From Candidatus Curtissbacteria bacterium RIFCSPHIGHO2_12_FULL_41_17 (GTDB lineage: Bacteria > Patescibacteriota > Microgenomatia > Curtissbacterales > GWA2-41-24), in NCBI GenBank assembly GCA_001774945.1, contig MFBL01000046.1:1-14656 (forward strand): DNA of 14,656 nt. Reading direction: 5' to 3'. Under the pieces are notes generated by a model. That model worked only from the letters and a program-made list of their open reading frames with translations, had not been told where the DNA came from and ran no database searches. This document shows, in pieces, positions 6,650 to 13,010 of this stretch; position 1 is the stretch's first letter, and each line of letters starts with the position of its first letter. Both the position numbers and the translations under genes were made by a program.

Positions 6650-7576
6650 TTAGGGCAATAGCCAGATTAGATCGATTATGTCTTTATCTTCCTTATGGAA
6701 AATAGAAATTACATTTTTGTCTTTTACGACAGCTTTAGCGTCAGCCTCTTTGCCTTCAAGAAAAAAACCAGATTCTTTGCCAATTGTAAGCTCCAAAGTG
6801 GAACCGGTGGAAAGATTTTGAACTTGCAGACGGCTTTGTTTGACAGTGGCTAGAGTTTTAGCAAGTACTAATTCTCTTGTATTTAAAGGTACGTTTTCGC
6901 GCAAAACCTCAATCTTATTTGCTTTTAGGTGATTATCATTTTTGTCCTGCGGCAGGAACCCCTGGGCAATTATAAAGTCCCCGATTCTGATTCTTCTAAT
7001 AGGGGATAGCGCGGCTTCCTCGGGATTATCCTGCGAAAAGGTGAAGGTAGAGTTTAAGGTCCGGACATCCTTTTCATCAGAATTTGAGCTGACGGTGATT
7101 AAAGTGTCCAGAATTTTTTTAACAGATCCTGCATAGACAATATCACCGTCTTGGGTGTTTTCTGCAAAAAGGTAATTAAACGTTGTGGTACCTTCCAGAG
7201 TTAATTTATCTGAAATTACGGCCATTTTAACCTGATTGAAACCCTTGGCAAAAGTCATTTCAGCGGACGCAAAATTGCCATCTTTATCTGATCTTGTAAC
7301 TGTGGCGAAGCTATTTGCGTAAAGTGCCACAAGTGAGTTTGCTTTAGTTTTGCCTGCGAATTTCACTTTTTGTGAAGTTAAAACTGTAAGATCGTTTGGG
7401 GTGATACCAGACTCCTTAGATGGTTGGTTATTAAGGTTGGCTGTTTGATTTTGCGTCTTTGATGTCGGCTGCGGCTGCCTTTGCCAAAGCCACCAGAGGC
7501 TGAAGATAAAAGAGGTTGTCAAAATTAAAATCACAATATATTTGGCGATGCGGTTTATGAATGAAACAATGATCAT
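6650..7576 (-). CDS. Membrane-anchored extracytoplasmic protein with Ig-like and OB/DUF5666-like regions
   Basis: A 308-residue protein with an N-terminal hydrophobic segment (about residues 9-31) followed by a Gln/Asn/Pro/Ser-rich linker (32-62). This suggests one membrane anchor with the rest outside the membrane. Residues 65-136 resemble a bacterial Ig-like repeat (VKFAGKTKANSLVALYA, then SDKDGNFASAEM, then GFNQVKMAVIS). From about 145 to the end the chain is beta-rich, with a stretch like RIRIGDFIIAQGFL, then LKANKIEVL. This is similar in style to DUF5666-type domains on CPR surface proteins, but that is my reading rather than a firm match. No catalytic motif is seen. It may act in cell-surface structure or binding. 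It lies upstream of hisS on the same strand and is divergent from the MBL-fold gene. Confidence 0.75.
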   Translation of the reverse strand: MIIVSFINRIAKYIVILILTTSFIFSLWWLWQRQPQPTSKTQNQTANLNNQPSKESGITPNDLTVLTSQKVKFAGKTKANSLVALYANSFATVTRSDKDGNFASAEMTFAKGFNQVKMAVISDKLTLEGTTTFNYLFAENTQDGDIVYAGSVKKILDTLITVSSNSDEKDVRTLNSTFTFSQDNPEEAALSPIRRIRIGDFIIAQGFLPQDKNDNHLKANKIEVLRENVPLNTRELVLAKTLATVKQSRLQVQNLSTGSTLELTIGKESGFFLEGKEADAKAVVKDKNVISIFHKEDKDIIDLIWLLP

Positions 7577-7642
7577 TGTGAAGCACGAGAATTCTTAGGT
7601 ATTTTAGCTTAGCACAAGGTTTAGGAAAGCCGCAATTGGGTC

Positions 7643-7671
7643 TTGGGTTGGTCAATTATTTGTGCTATTAT
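7643..7671 (+). promoter_or_regulatory. Promoter for the MBL-fold gene and dnaB
   Basis: TTGGGT (7643-7648) is followed after 17 bases by an extended -10, TGC-TATTAT (7663-7671). ATG 7683 is 11 bases downstream of the -10 box, giving a leader of only about four or five bases. Confidence 0.55.
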
Positions 7672-7682
7672 TTTTAAACCTT

Positions 7683-8339
7683 ATGGTTGATATTTGGTGG
7701 TACGGCCAGGCATGTTTTAGAATAAAAGGCAAAAGCGCCTGTATAGTTTGCGACCCTTACGATCCTGGTTTCACCGGTCTTTCGCCTTTAAAGCTTGAAG
7801 CAGACATTATTACTGTTTCGCATCAGCATCAGGACCATAACGCAACTTCGGCAGTCAAAACAGCAGAGGGTAAAGATCCTTTTGTCATTGCCGGTCCGGG
7901 CGAATATGAAATTTCCAAGGTCAACATTGTGGGAATCGACAGTTTCCATGACGATAGCGGAGGCTCGGCACGCGGCAAAAATACTATTTATTTAATCAAC
8001 ATTGATGACGTTAATATAGTTCATTTGGGAGATCTGGGACAAAAAAAGCTTAGCCAGGAGCAGGTGGAGCAGCTTTCTTCTTGCGATGTCCTTTTGATTC
8101 CTGCTGGCGGTGTTTATACAATCAGCGCAAAAGAGGCACCGGATATCATTGCCCAAATCGAACCAAAAATTGTAGTGCCAATGCACTACAAAGTCGAGGG
8201 TCTTAAATTTGACCTTGAAAGTGAGAGTAAATTTCTGGAAAGCTTTGGTAAGGAAAAACTCGCGCCAGTCAGCAAACTTTCAGTTTCAGTTGAAAGATTA
8301 CCGGAAGAGGTAGAGATAGTACTATTAGAAAAGCAATAG
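7683..8339 (+). CDS. MBL-fold metal-dependent hydrolase (UlaG/UPF0173-like)
   Basis: A 218-residue metallo-beta-lactamase-fold protein. The metal-binding motif HQHQDH is present in VSHQHQDHN. It is followed by the UlaG-like elements GPGEYEI, SFHDDSGGSARGKNTIYLI, IVHLGDLG and VVPMHYK, which supply the remaining His and Asp ligands. Relatives hydrolyse phosphodiester or lactone bonds; the substrate here is unknown. ATG 7683 is chosen over the upstream GTG 7662 because 7662 falls inside the predicted -10 box, and the family usually begins with an I-x-W-Y/H-G strand as in MVDIWWYGQACF. dnaB starts seven bases after the stop, so the two are probably co-transcribed. Confidence 0.9.
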   Translation: MVDIWWYGQACFRIKGKSACIVCDPYDPGFTGLSPLKLEADIITVSHQHQDHNATSAVKTAEGKDPFVIAGPGEYEISKVNIVGIDSFHDDSGGSARGKNTIYLINIDDVNIVHLGDLGQKKLSQEQVEQLSSCDVLLIPAGGVYTISAKEAPDIIAQIEPKIVVPMHYKVEGLKFDLESESKFLESFGKEKLAPVSKLSVSVERLPEEVEIVLLEKQ

Positions 8340-8346
8340 ATGAATT

Positions 8347-9729
8347 ATGACCAATAAGCAAAGCTTTTCTTCGAATAAAAATCCTGCAGGTAATATTCCT
8401 CCACAAGATATAGAAGCGGAGAAGGCGATTATCGGGGCGATTCTTTTGGATCGCGATGCCATTCTTTCGATAGTACAGATATTAAAATCCGAGTACTTTT
8501 ACACGCGAAACCACTGCGATATTTTTTCTGCAATGATAGATCTTTACGAAAGACGTGAACCTATCGATTTGGTTACCTTAACTGCCCAATTAAAGAAAAA
8601 AGGGGTGCTTGACGAGGTTGGCGGGGCTTCTTATTTGGCAGAGCTGGCATCAATTGTACCGACGGCTGCCAATATAGTTGTCTATTCTCAAATTGTAAGG
8701 GATCACTACATTAAAAGGCAGCTTATTACCACGAGTACCAAAGTCTCTCAAAGTGCTTTTGACCAAACAACAGATATCAGGTCAATTCTGGATGCAGCAG
8801 AACAGGCGGTTTTTGCTCTGTCGCAGCAGCAGCTTCGGCAAAACTTTATGCCCCTAAAGGACGCTTTAGGTGAAAGTTTTGACAGATTAGAAGAGCTTCA
8901 CCGCAAACCCGGGGGGCTGCGGGGAGTGCCGACCGGCTATTGGGATTTGGACGGTAAGCTTGCTGGCATGCAGGATTCTAATTTATTGATTCTGGCTTCG
9001 CGGCCGGGGCAGGGAAAAACCTCTTTGGCTTTAAATATCGCTTGCCACGTAGCCGTAAAGGAAGGCCTGCCAGTGGGTATTTTTTCTTTGGAAATGAGTA
9101 AAGAAGAACTGGTTGACCGGCTTCTGGTTGCGACGTCGGAGGTAGACGCCTGGAAATTGAAAACAGGTAAGCTTGATGATAGCGATTTTGACAGGCTTCA
9201 GGAGGCTATGGGGATTTTGGCGGACGCGCCCCTTTTTATAGACGATACGCCGGCTGCCAATATTTTGGAGATGCGTACCAAAGCCAGGCGTCTTCAGGTG
9301 GAGAAGGGCCTTAACTTTTTAATCATTGATTATCTGCAGCTTGCAGTCGGCAGGCATCTGGAAAACAGGGTTCAGGAGGTTTCGGAAATTTCACAAAGCT
9401 TAAAAAATCTGGCAAGGGAACTTAAGATTCCGGTCCTTGCCTGTTCCCAGCTATCGCGGGCAGTCGAGCAGAGGGGAACAAAAAGACCTCAGCTTGCGGA
9501 TTTGCGCGAATCAGGCGCGATTGAGCAGGATGCTGATGTGGTTATGTTTATCTGGCGGCCGGATCCGGAAAACATCGAGCAGGTTAAACTTGATATTCAA
9601 AAGCACAGGAACGGGCCAACCGGGGATATCGATTTAATTTTTAAAGCAGACAGAGTCAAGTTTTATTCTGCCGAAAAAAGAAGAGCCAGGCCACAGGTTG
9701 AAGAACCTCCAGCGGTTGCCGAGCTGTAG
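8347..9729 (+). CDS. dnaB: Replicative DNA helicase DnaB
   Basis: The hexameric helicase that unwinds DNA ahead of the replication fork. The N-terminal domain begins with NIPPQDIEAEKAIIGAILLD, and a linker leads to the RecA-like ATPase. The Walker A motif is SRPGQGKTS (218-226) and Walker B is FLIIDYLQL (Asp328). Near the C-terminus are LADLRESGAIEQDADVVMFIWRP and KHRNGPTGDIDLIF, the latter holding the arginine-finger region (Arg421). The length, 460 residues, is normal, and no intein is present. There is no Shine-Dalgarno sequence; translation probably depends on the MBL-fold gene seven bases upstream. A terminator hairpin lies at 9854-9877. Confidence 0.96.
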   Translation: MTNKQSFSSNKNPAGNIPPQDIEAEKAIIGAILLDRDAILSIVQILKSEYFYTRNHCDIFSAMIDLYERREPIDLVTLTAQLKKKGVLDEVGGASYLAELASIVPTAANIVVYSQIVRDHYIKRQLITTSTKVSQSAFDQTTDIRSILDAAEQAVFALSQQQLRQNFMPLKDALGESFDRLEELHRKPGGLRGVPTGYWDLDGKLAGMQDSNLLILASRPGQGKTSLALNIACHVAVKEGLPVGIFSLEMSKEELVDRLLVATSEVDAWKLKTGKLDDSDFDRLQEAMGILADAPLFIDDTPAANILEMRTKARRLQVEKGLNFLIIDYLQLAVGRHLENRVQEVSEISQSLKNLARELKIPVLACSQLSRAVEQRGTKRPQLADLRESGAIEQDADVVMFIWRPDPENIEQVKLDIQKHRNGPTGDIDLIFKADRVKFYSAEKRRARPQVEEPPAVAEL

Positions 9730-9800
9730 ATTGTGAAGATATGTTGACCAGCCTCGCATAGCTCGTCTAGGCGGGCGAAGTCGAAGGCCACGACCTTGAG

Positions 9801-9845
9801 TAGTTCGACCCTGCTCACTATCATGATGTAATCGAAGGGTCGCTA
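9801..9845. repeat. Intergenic hairpin downstream of dnaB
   Basis: CGACCCT (9806-9812) pairs exactly with AGGGTCG (9836-9842), and an outer TAG/CTA adds three pairs. The left arm contains TTCGAC followed by TGCTCA, a core also seen at 11662. The surrounding bases 9754-9800 also look like intergenic repeat sequence and contain no credible gene. Confidence 0.55.
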
Positions 9846-9853
9846 GATCCTGA

Positions 9854-9877
9854 GTTCTACCGAAGGAAGAACTTTTT
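9854..9877 (+). terminator. Intrinsic terminator of the MBL-dnaB unit
   Basis: GTTCT (9854-9858) pairs with AGAAC (9868-9872). An inner CC/GG pair surrounds a GAA loop, and five T residues follow (9873-9877). It overlaps the first copy of the 17-bp direct repeat. Confidence 0.65.
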
Positions 9878-9882
9878 GGGTT
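9866..9882 (+). repeat. 17-bp direct repeat, left copy
   Basis: GAAGAACTTTTTGGGTT is identical to 10831-10847. The two copies flank the zeta kinase and its 48-residue companion ORF. This copy overlaps the terminator downstream of dnaB. Confidence 0.8.
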
Positions 9883-9926
9883 TAGAATCAAAATAGCTTT
9901 ATATAAAAAGAATGGTAAGTTTGGAT

Positions 9927-10073
9927 TTAAGCTGATTGAAAAAGACGTTTTTGGTCTTCGTTAGCTTTTCTTACGACTTCTCTCAATAGTTTCTTTTTTG
10001 ACTCAGCACTTTCCACTACAAAGAATTTAGAGAAATCAGTTTTTGGAGTAGTCTTTCTTGTCTTGTGTGCCAT
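9927..10073 (-). CDS. Small basic protein, 48 aa, downstream of the zeta-like kinase
   Basis: An ATG at 10073, one base after the TAA of the zeta-like kinase gene (TAA-A-ATG), opens a 48-codon frame. It begins MAHKTRKTTPKTDFSKFF and continues with a Lys/Arg/Glu-rich, probably helical half (ESKKKLLREVVRKANED). It ends in TAA. The tight junction suggests translational coupling and co-transcription with the kinase. I do not recognise the family. In this position it could be an antitoxin or a modulator of the kinase, but that is inference from arrangement only. The alternative is a chance ORF; the close spacing and the reasonable composition argue against that. Confidence 0.55.
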   Translation of the reverse strand: MAHKTRKTTPKTDFSKFFVVESAESKKKLLREVVRKANEDQKRLFQSA

Positions 10074-10074
10074 T

Positions 10075-10773
10075 TTAGTTAAGAATCTGCGTTAATTCTT
10101 CACCAGTATATAATTTTGGTAGTAATTTTTCAAGGACAGTTATATTTAACTTTAGTGTTTGCAAGCCATCAGTAAAATCTTTAATCACTAAATTAAGTTT
10201 AATTCTGGCACCAAACTTCTTTTTAACAGTAGCCGCGTTCTCAATTGATTTTACATACGCATTTATAAAAACATCTCTGGGGACGTTTCTAAATTCTTTC
10301 TTTTCTCTTATCTTGGTAAATTTCCAAGAAATAACAGGATCCTGATAGAGAAAATATATTTCGATATTGCGATTGTGCTTGAGAGATCGTTTGATATTTT
10401 CAATTGGATCGGCATAGGCAAAAGTACCATCAATAATTACATTAAGTCTGTTCTTGCAAACATAATCATATAGAAAATTAACTCCTTTTGTTGCCGCTTT
10501 TTGAAAAAGATAAGCCTTCTTGCCTACGTAACCTGGAATTATTTTACGAATCTCGTCTGCATCTATAATAACCGGTTTTTGTTTAAACAGTTCAGCGAGC
10601 CTTCTTGAAAATTCTGTTTTCCCTGCCCCAGGGGAACCTGCCATAAAAACTGTAGTTGGATACGGATCTTGCTCATAAAGGGAGATGTCAGCAAATTTTA
10701 GAAATAGGTCCTTTTTGTGTTTTTTAATCCAATCAAAAGCATCAGCCTGAATTTTAATCTGTCTTGTTACCAT
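10075..10773 (-). CDS. Zeta-toxin-like P-loop kinase
   Basis: A 232-residue P-loop kinase of the zeta-toxin type. Walker A is AGSPGAGKTEFS (45-56), followed by VIIDADEIRKIIPGY (68-82), the region that carries the catalytic Asp and substrate-contacting Arg in this family, then NVIIDGTFAYADP. Zeta toxins phosphorylate UDP-N-acetylglucosamine and block cell-wall synthesis; some relatives have other nucleotide or sugar substrates. No epsilon-type antitoxin lies upstream. The only close partner is the 48-residue ORF downstream. The first 38 residues precede the kinase core and could be regulatory. A TATCAT -10 box six bases before the ATG predicts a leaderless mRNA. A 17-bp direct repeat on both sides suggests that the cassette may have been inserted. 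Confidence 0.85.
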   Translation of the reverse strand: MVTRQIKIQADAFDWIKKHKKDLFLKFADISLYEQDPYPTTVFMAGSPGAGKTEFSRRLAELFKQKPVIIDADEIRKIIPGYVGKKAYLFQKAATKGVNFLYDYVCKNRLNVIIDGTFAYADPIENIKRSLKHNRNIEIYFLYQDPVISWKFTKIREKKEFRNVPRDVFINAYVKSIENAATVKKKFGARIKLNLVIKDFTDGLQTLKLNITVLEKLLPKLYTGEELTQILN

Positions 10774-10779
10774 AATCGC

Positions 10780-10785
10780 ATGATA
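10780..10785 (-). promoter_or_regulatory. -10 box for the zeta-like kinase, leaderless layout
   Basis: TATCAT on the minus strand lies six bases before the ATG at 10773. No good -35 is visible. Transcription would begin at or next to the start codon. Confidence 0.35.
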
Positions 10786-10830
10786 ACAAATTCAAAGCCT
10801 AGGATGCTTTACTTAAAAATGCGGGCAGTT

Positions 10831-10847
10831 GAAGAACTTTTTGGGTT
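10831..10847 (+). repeat. 17-bp direct repeat, right copy
   Basis: GAAGAACTTTTTGGGTT, identical to 9866-9882. It lies between the zeta-like kinase promoter and the 3' end of the orphan gene at 10857. Confidence 0.8.
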
Positions 10848-10856
10848 CAAACGAAT

Positions 10857-11591
10857 CTACATTATTCTCTGCAGCATATTGACTAATCTCCTTTGGATAT
10901 CGGCTATTTCTCTGTCTTGAGGAACAGAAAGTCTTCTAACAGGTCTCAGTGTGTCATGATGCAGAAGCTGGGGTCCACCACCGAATATCTTTTCAATTAC
11001 TCTATGTTGTAATATTTGCATCTGGGCATATCCGAAGCATTCTGATATGGTTCTTCCTAAGTCAGTTACATATCCGTATTCCAAATCCGATCTCATATAA
11101 TCTAATCCAGCTGACAAGCTACACAAAGATCTTAATTTCTGCCCATGCGGAATAGAACTTAGCCCTCCTTTTTCTACTAAGTACCCCTGCGCTCGGGCCC
11201 TAGCCAGAAAAAGTTTCACTCTTATCCCTCTTAAGTCATCTTCCGTAAATGATTGCATAGATTCCCCTAAAGCTCCGTCAATCCTCTTAATGGCAGTCAT
11301 TGATTCGCCAGCAAGTACCATTGTTTCTGTTTCTTGTTGGACGTTAATAACCAATTCTCTTGCAGGTTGACTCAAATTTTCCAGTCTTAAAGATGGTTTG
11401 GGATCGAGTGATTCACCTTTTAGAAGTTTTTCTGCTACAGCATTTTCTCCCGCGTCAGTTTTTAGTTCTTCTATAGGGTTAGGTAGTCCAAACCATTTTT
11501 CAGTTACACTGACTAGGTTAACCAGGTTTGACCTGAAAAATCCTTGCAGTTCTTGCTTGTCTTGCTCAGAGAGCCTTCTTTCGGCCGACAT
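10857..11591 (-). CDS. Orphan soluble protein, 244 aa
   Basis: I do not recognise this protein. It is predicted soluble and largely helical, with many Arg, Leu, Glu and Gln residues. The N-terminal third (to about residue 70) reads MSAERRLSEQDKQELQGFFR. A central helical part (75-150) contains ARELVINVQQETETMVLAGES. The C-terminal part includes YGYVTDLGRTISECFGYAQMQ and ends in IADIQRRLVNMLQRIM. No signal peptide, metal site or nucleotide-binding motif is visible. ATG 11591 is supported by a strong promoter immediately upstream, so translation is probably leaderless. The stop is TAG. Confidence 0.7.
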   Translation of the reverse strand: MSAERRLSEQDKQELQGFFRSNLVNLVSVTEKWFGLPNPIEELKTDAGENAVAEKLLKGESLDPKPSLRLENLSQPARELVINVQQETETMVLAGESMTAIKRIDGALGESMQSFTEDDLRGIRVKLFLARARAQGYLVEKGGLSSIPHGQKLRSLCSLSAGLDYMRSDLEYGYVTDLGRTISECFGYAQMQILQHRVIEKIFGGGPQLLHHDTLRPVRRLSVPQDREIADIQRRLVNMLQRIM

Positions 11592-11599
11592 TAGATAGA

Positions 11600-11628
11600 A
11601 TTAAAGCAGAAGAAAAGCAAGTTGTCAA
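11600..11628 (-). promoter_or_regulatory. Strong promoter giving a leaderless start at 11591
   Basis: On the minus strand a perfect TTGACA (plus 11623-11628) and TTTAAT (plus 11600-11605) are 17 bases apart. The -10 box ends eight bases before the ATG, so the leader is about one or two bases. Confidence 0.75.
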
Positions 11629-11661
11629 ACTATAGGGTGAGGTGCCGATGGTCAGTTCTCC

Positions 11662-11698
11662 TTCGACTTTGCTCAGGATGAGTATAAACTCCGTCGAA
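11662..11698. repeat. Intergenic hairpin repeat with TTCGAC...GCTCA core
   Basis: TTCGAC (11662-11667) pairs with GTCGAA (11693-11698), and an inner GAGT-ATAA-ACTC hairpin lies within. The left arm continues TTTGCTCAGGATGAG. Related cores occur near 9804 and 14575. It lies in the gene-free stretch between the orphan gene at 10857 and the RNA locus. Confidence 0.55.
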
Positions 11699-11757
11699 TT
11701 AACACTTCTAGTGGTCAAAGAGAAGGTTGTTGCCTGCTTCGTTTATATACTGTTTCT

Positions 11758-11766
11758 TGGTATAAT
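11758..11766 (+). promoter_or_regulatory. Extended -10 promoter for the tRNA-like RNA locus
   Basis: TGG-TATAAT is a perfect extended -10. The predicted start of transcription (about 11773) falls at the 5' strand of the 9-bp helix that closes the RNA at 11775-12004. Confidence 0.6.
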
Positions 11767-11774
11767 TTAAGCCT

Positions 11775-12004
11775 GTGCCGCGGCGGCGGAAAGAGTCGTT
11801 CTTTGCTTTGCAAAGAAGTGACAGAAGCTGAGGTCTTTTTTAGCTAAGAATCAAAACTCACGGCTGGGTGCTGGAATTGGTAGACAGTTACGTCTCAAAA
11901 ACGTATGGGATTTACTCCCGTGAGGGTTCGACTCCCTCCCCGGCCACACTAAGTGAGGGCTTGCCCTAAGATAAATCGGTGGGTTCGACTCCCACCCGCG
12001 GCAC
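11775..12004 (+). ncRNA. Putative tRNA-like RNA shell enclosing tRNA-Leu
   Basis: GTGCCGCGG (11775-11783) is the exact reverse complement of CCGCGGCAC (11996-12004). The 3' side is a full tRNA T-arm (GTGGG-TTCGACT-CCCAC, 11979-11995) followed by the 7-base acceptor strand CCGCGGC (11996-12002) and an A discriminator. The 5' side, GCCGCGG then CGGCGGAA, resembles the start of a tRNA-Leu. In place of the D and anticodon arms there are about 195 bases. They hold a hairpin (TTCTTTG with CAAAGAA, enclosed by GTC/GAC), a CTCAC/GTGAG pair, and between that pair a complete tRNA-Leu(CAA). A GGG-CTTG-CCC hairpin follows at 11957-11966. It could be a degenerate tRNA split by insertion, or a structured precursor RNA. 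It is not a tmRNA by sequence. Confidence 0.45.
11862..11946 (+). tRNA. tRNA-Leu (anticodon CAA)
   Basis: Complete cloverleaf of 85 bases. Acceptor GGCTGGG pairs with CCCGGCC (one G-T pair). The D-arm region is CTGGAATTGGTAGACAG. Anticodon stem TACGT/ACGTA encloses the loop CTCAAAA with anticodon CAA at 11896-11898. A long variable arm (GGGA-TTTA-CTCCC region) is typical of the leucine class. The T-arm is GAGGG-TTCGACT-CCCTC, and the discriminator is A. The 3' CCA is not encoded (CAC follows). It is embedded within the putative tRNA-like RNA at 11775-12004. Confidence 0.93.
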
Positions 12005-12005
12005 T

Positions 12006-12014
12006 TGCTATAAT
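12006..12014 (+). promoter_or_regulatory. Extended -10 promoter for nif3-efp
   Basis: TGC-TATAAT is a perfect extended -10 that begins two bases after the tRNA-like 3' end. The leader to ATG 12036 would be about 15 bases and has no Shine-Dalgarno sequence. Confidence 0.55.
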
Positions 12015-12035
12015 TACAACACTTAATTTCGACGA

Positions 12036-13010
12036 ATGACTATCCAAGAAATTTACGAGCTGGCAATTAAATTAGGGACAGAAGCTGATCCACGCGGCAA
12101 AAATGGTGTTGGTAAATACTTATCTCGCCAGAAAAAAGCCTACGATGAGCTGCCAGCCAAGAAAAAAGAAGATTTCGATTTAGAGAGTCTTAAAAACCCC
12201 TATTCCGACACGCGTGTCTTATTCGGAGATTTAAAGAAAAAGGTCAAAAAAGTAATGGCCGGAATCGATTTTGATGCCGGTGAGGTCGTATTGGCAGATC
12301 GCCTAAACGAAAAAGGCGAAAATATTGATCTTCTGATTGCCCATCACCCCGCAGGCGGCGCCCTTGCCTCACTTCATGAGGTGATGGATCTGCAGGTTGA
12401 TTTACTGGCTTCATACGGGGTGCCGGTTAACGTTGCAGAGGGAATGATGACCGAAAGAGTTGGAGAGGTCCGCCGCAAATTCGGGCCGATCAATCACTAT
12501 CGCAGTGTTGATGCGGCAAGACTTTTGGGATTGCCTTTTATGTGCATTCATACAGTTTGGGACAATATGGGCTGGCGCTTTATGGCCGATATTTTTGAAA
12601 AAAGAGAACATGACACAGTCGGCGATGTGATGGATATACTGCGGTCAATTCCGGAATACAAACAGGCAATTAAATACAAAGCCGGACCCTCAATTTATGC
12701 GGGCAGTGAAAAAAACAGAGCCGGAAAAGTGGCAGTTGCCGAGTTTACGGGCGGAACAGAAGGCGCAAAAGAAATTTACGAAAGATTATCTCAAGCCGGC
12801 GTTGGCACCATTATTTCGATGCATACTTCAGAGGAACACCGTGTGGAAGTAAAAAAACATCACATAAACTTGATTGTGGCAGGCCATATGGTTTCTGATT
12901 CCATCGGGGCTAATTTATTTTTGGATGAGCTTGAAAAACGAGGAATTGCTGTTGTGTCCACTTCAGGGCTTATCCGAATTAGCCGCGTCAAGACCCGCAA
13001 GTCCCGATAA
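12036..13010 (+). CDS. Nif3-like dinuclear metal-centre protein
   Basis: A 324-residue protein with the NIF3/DUF34 layout. The first metal-site histidines are His103-His104 in IDLLIAHHPAGG. A second site Asp is in IHTVWDN (Asp176), and the C-terminal site is VAGHMVSDSIG (His284, with Asp288 where many relatives have Glu). Family proteins form ring-like hexamers with two metal ions; their reaction is poorly known, and roles related to GTP cyclohydrolase I type 2 are annotated by homology only. The N-terminal 75 residues are Lys-rich and diverge from classical members. The stop overlaps the EF-P start (TAATG), so the two are translationally coupled. Confidence 0.82.
   Translation: MTIQEIYELAIKLGTEADPRGKNGVGKYLSRQKKAYDELPAKKKEDFDLESLKNPYSDTRVLFGDLKKKVKKVMAGIDFDAGEVVLADRLNEKGENIDLLIAHHPAGGALASLHEVMDLQVDLLASYGVPVNVAEGMMTERVGEVRRKFGPINHYRSVDAARLLGLPFMCIHTVWDNMGWRFMADIFEKREHDTVGDVMDILRSIPEYKQAIKYKAGPSIYAGSEKNRAGKVAVAEFTGGTEGAKEIYERLSQAGVGTIISMHTSEEHRVEVKKHHINLIVAGHMVSDSIGANLFLDELEKRGIAVVSTSGLIRISRVKTRKSR

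Noticed and set aside
9634..9891. 85-codon minus-strand ORF over the dnaB 3' end
   Set aside because: Antisense to conserved dnaB residues and to repeat and terminator sequence; a shadow frame.
11975..12003. A second ordinary tRNA gene
   Set aside because: Only the T-arm and 3' acceptor are present after the tRNA-Leu. The 57 bases available are too few for D and anticodon arms, so it is reported as part of the enclosing RNA.
11775..12004. tmRNA or RNase P RNA
   Set aside because: tmRNA 5'/3' consensus ends, the G-U pair and a tag ORF are absent. RNase P core motifs are missing, and a complete tRNA lies in the middle.
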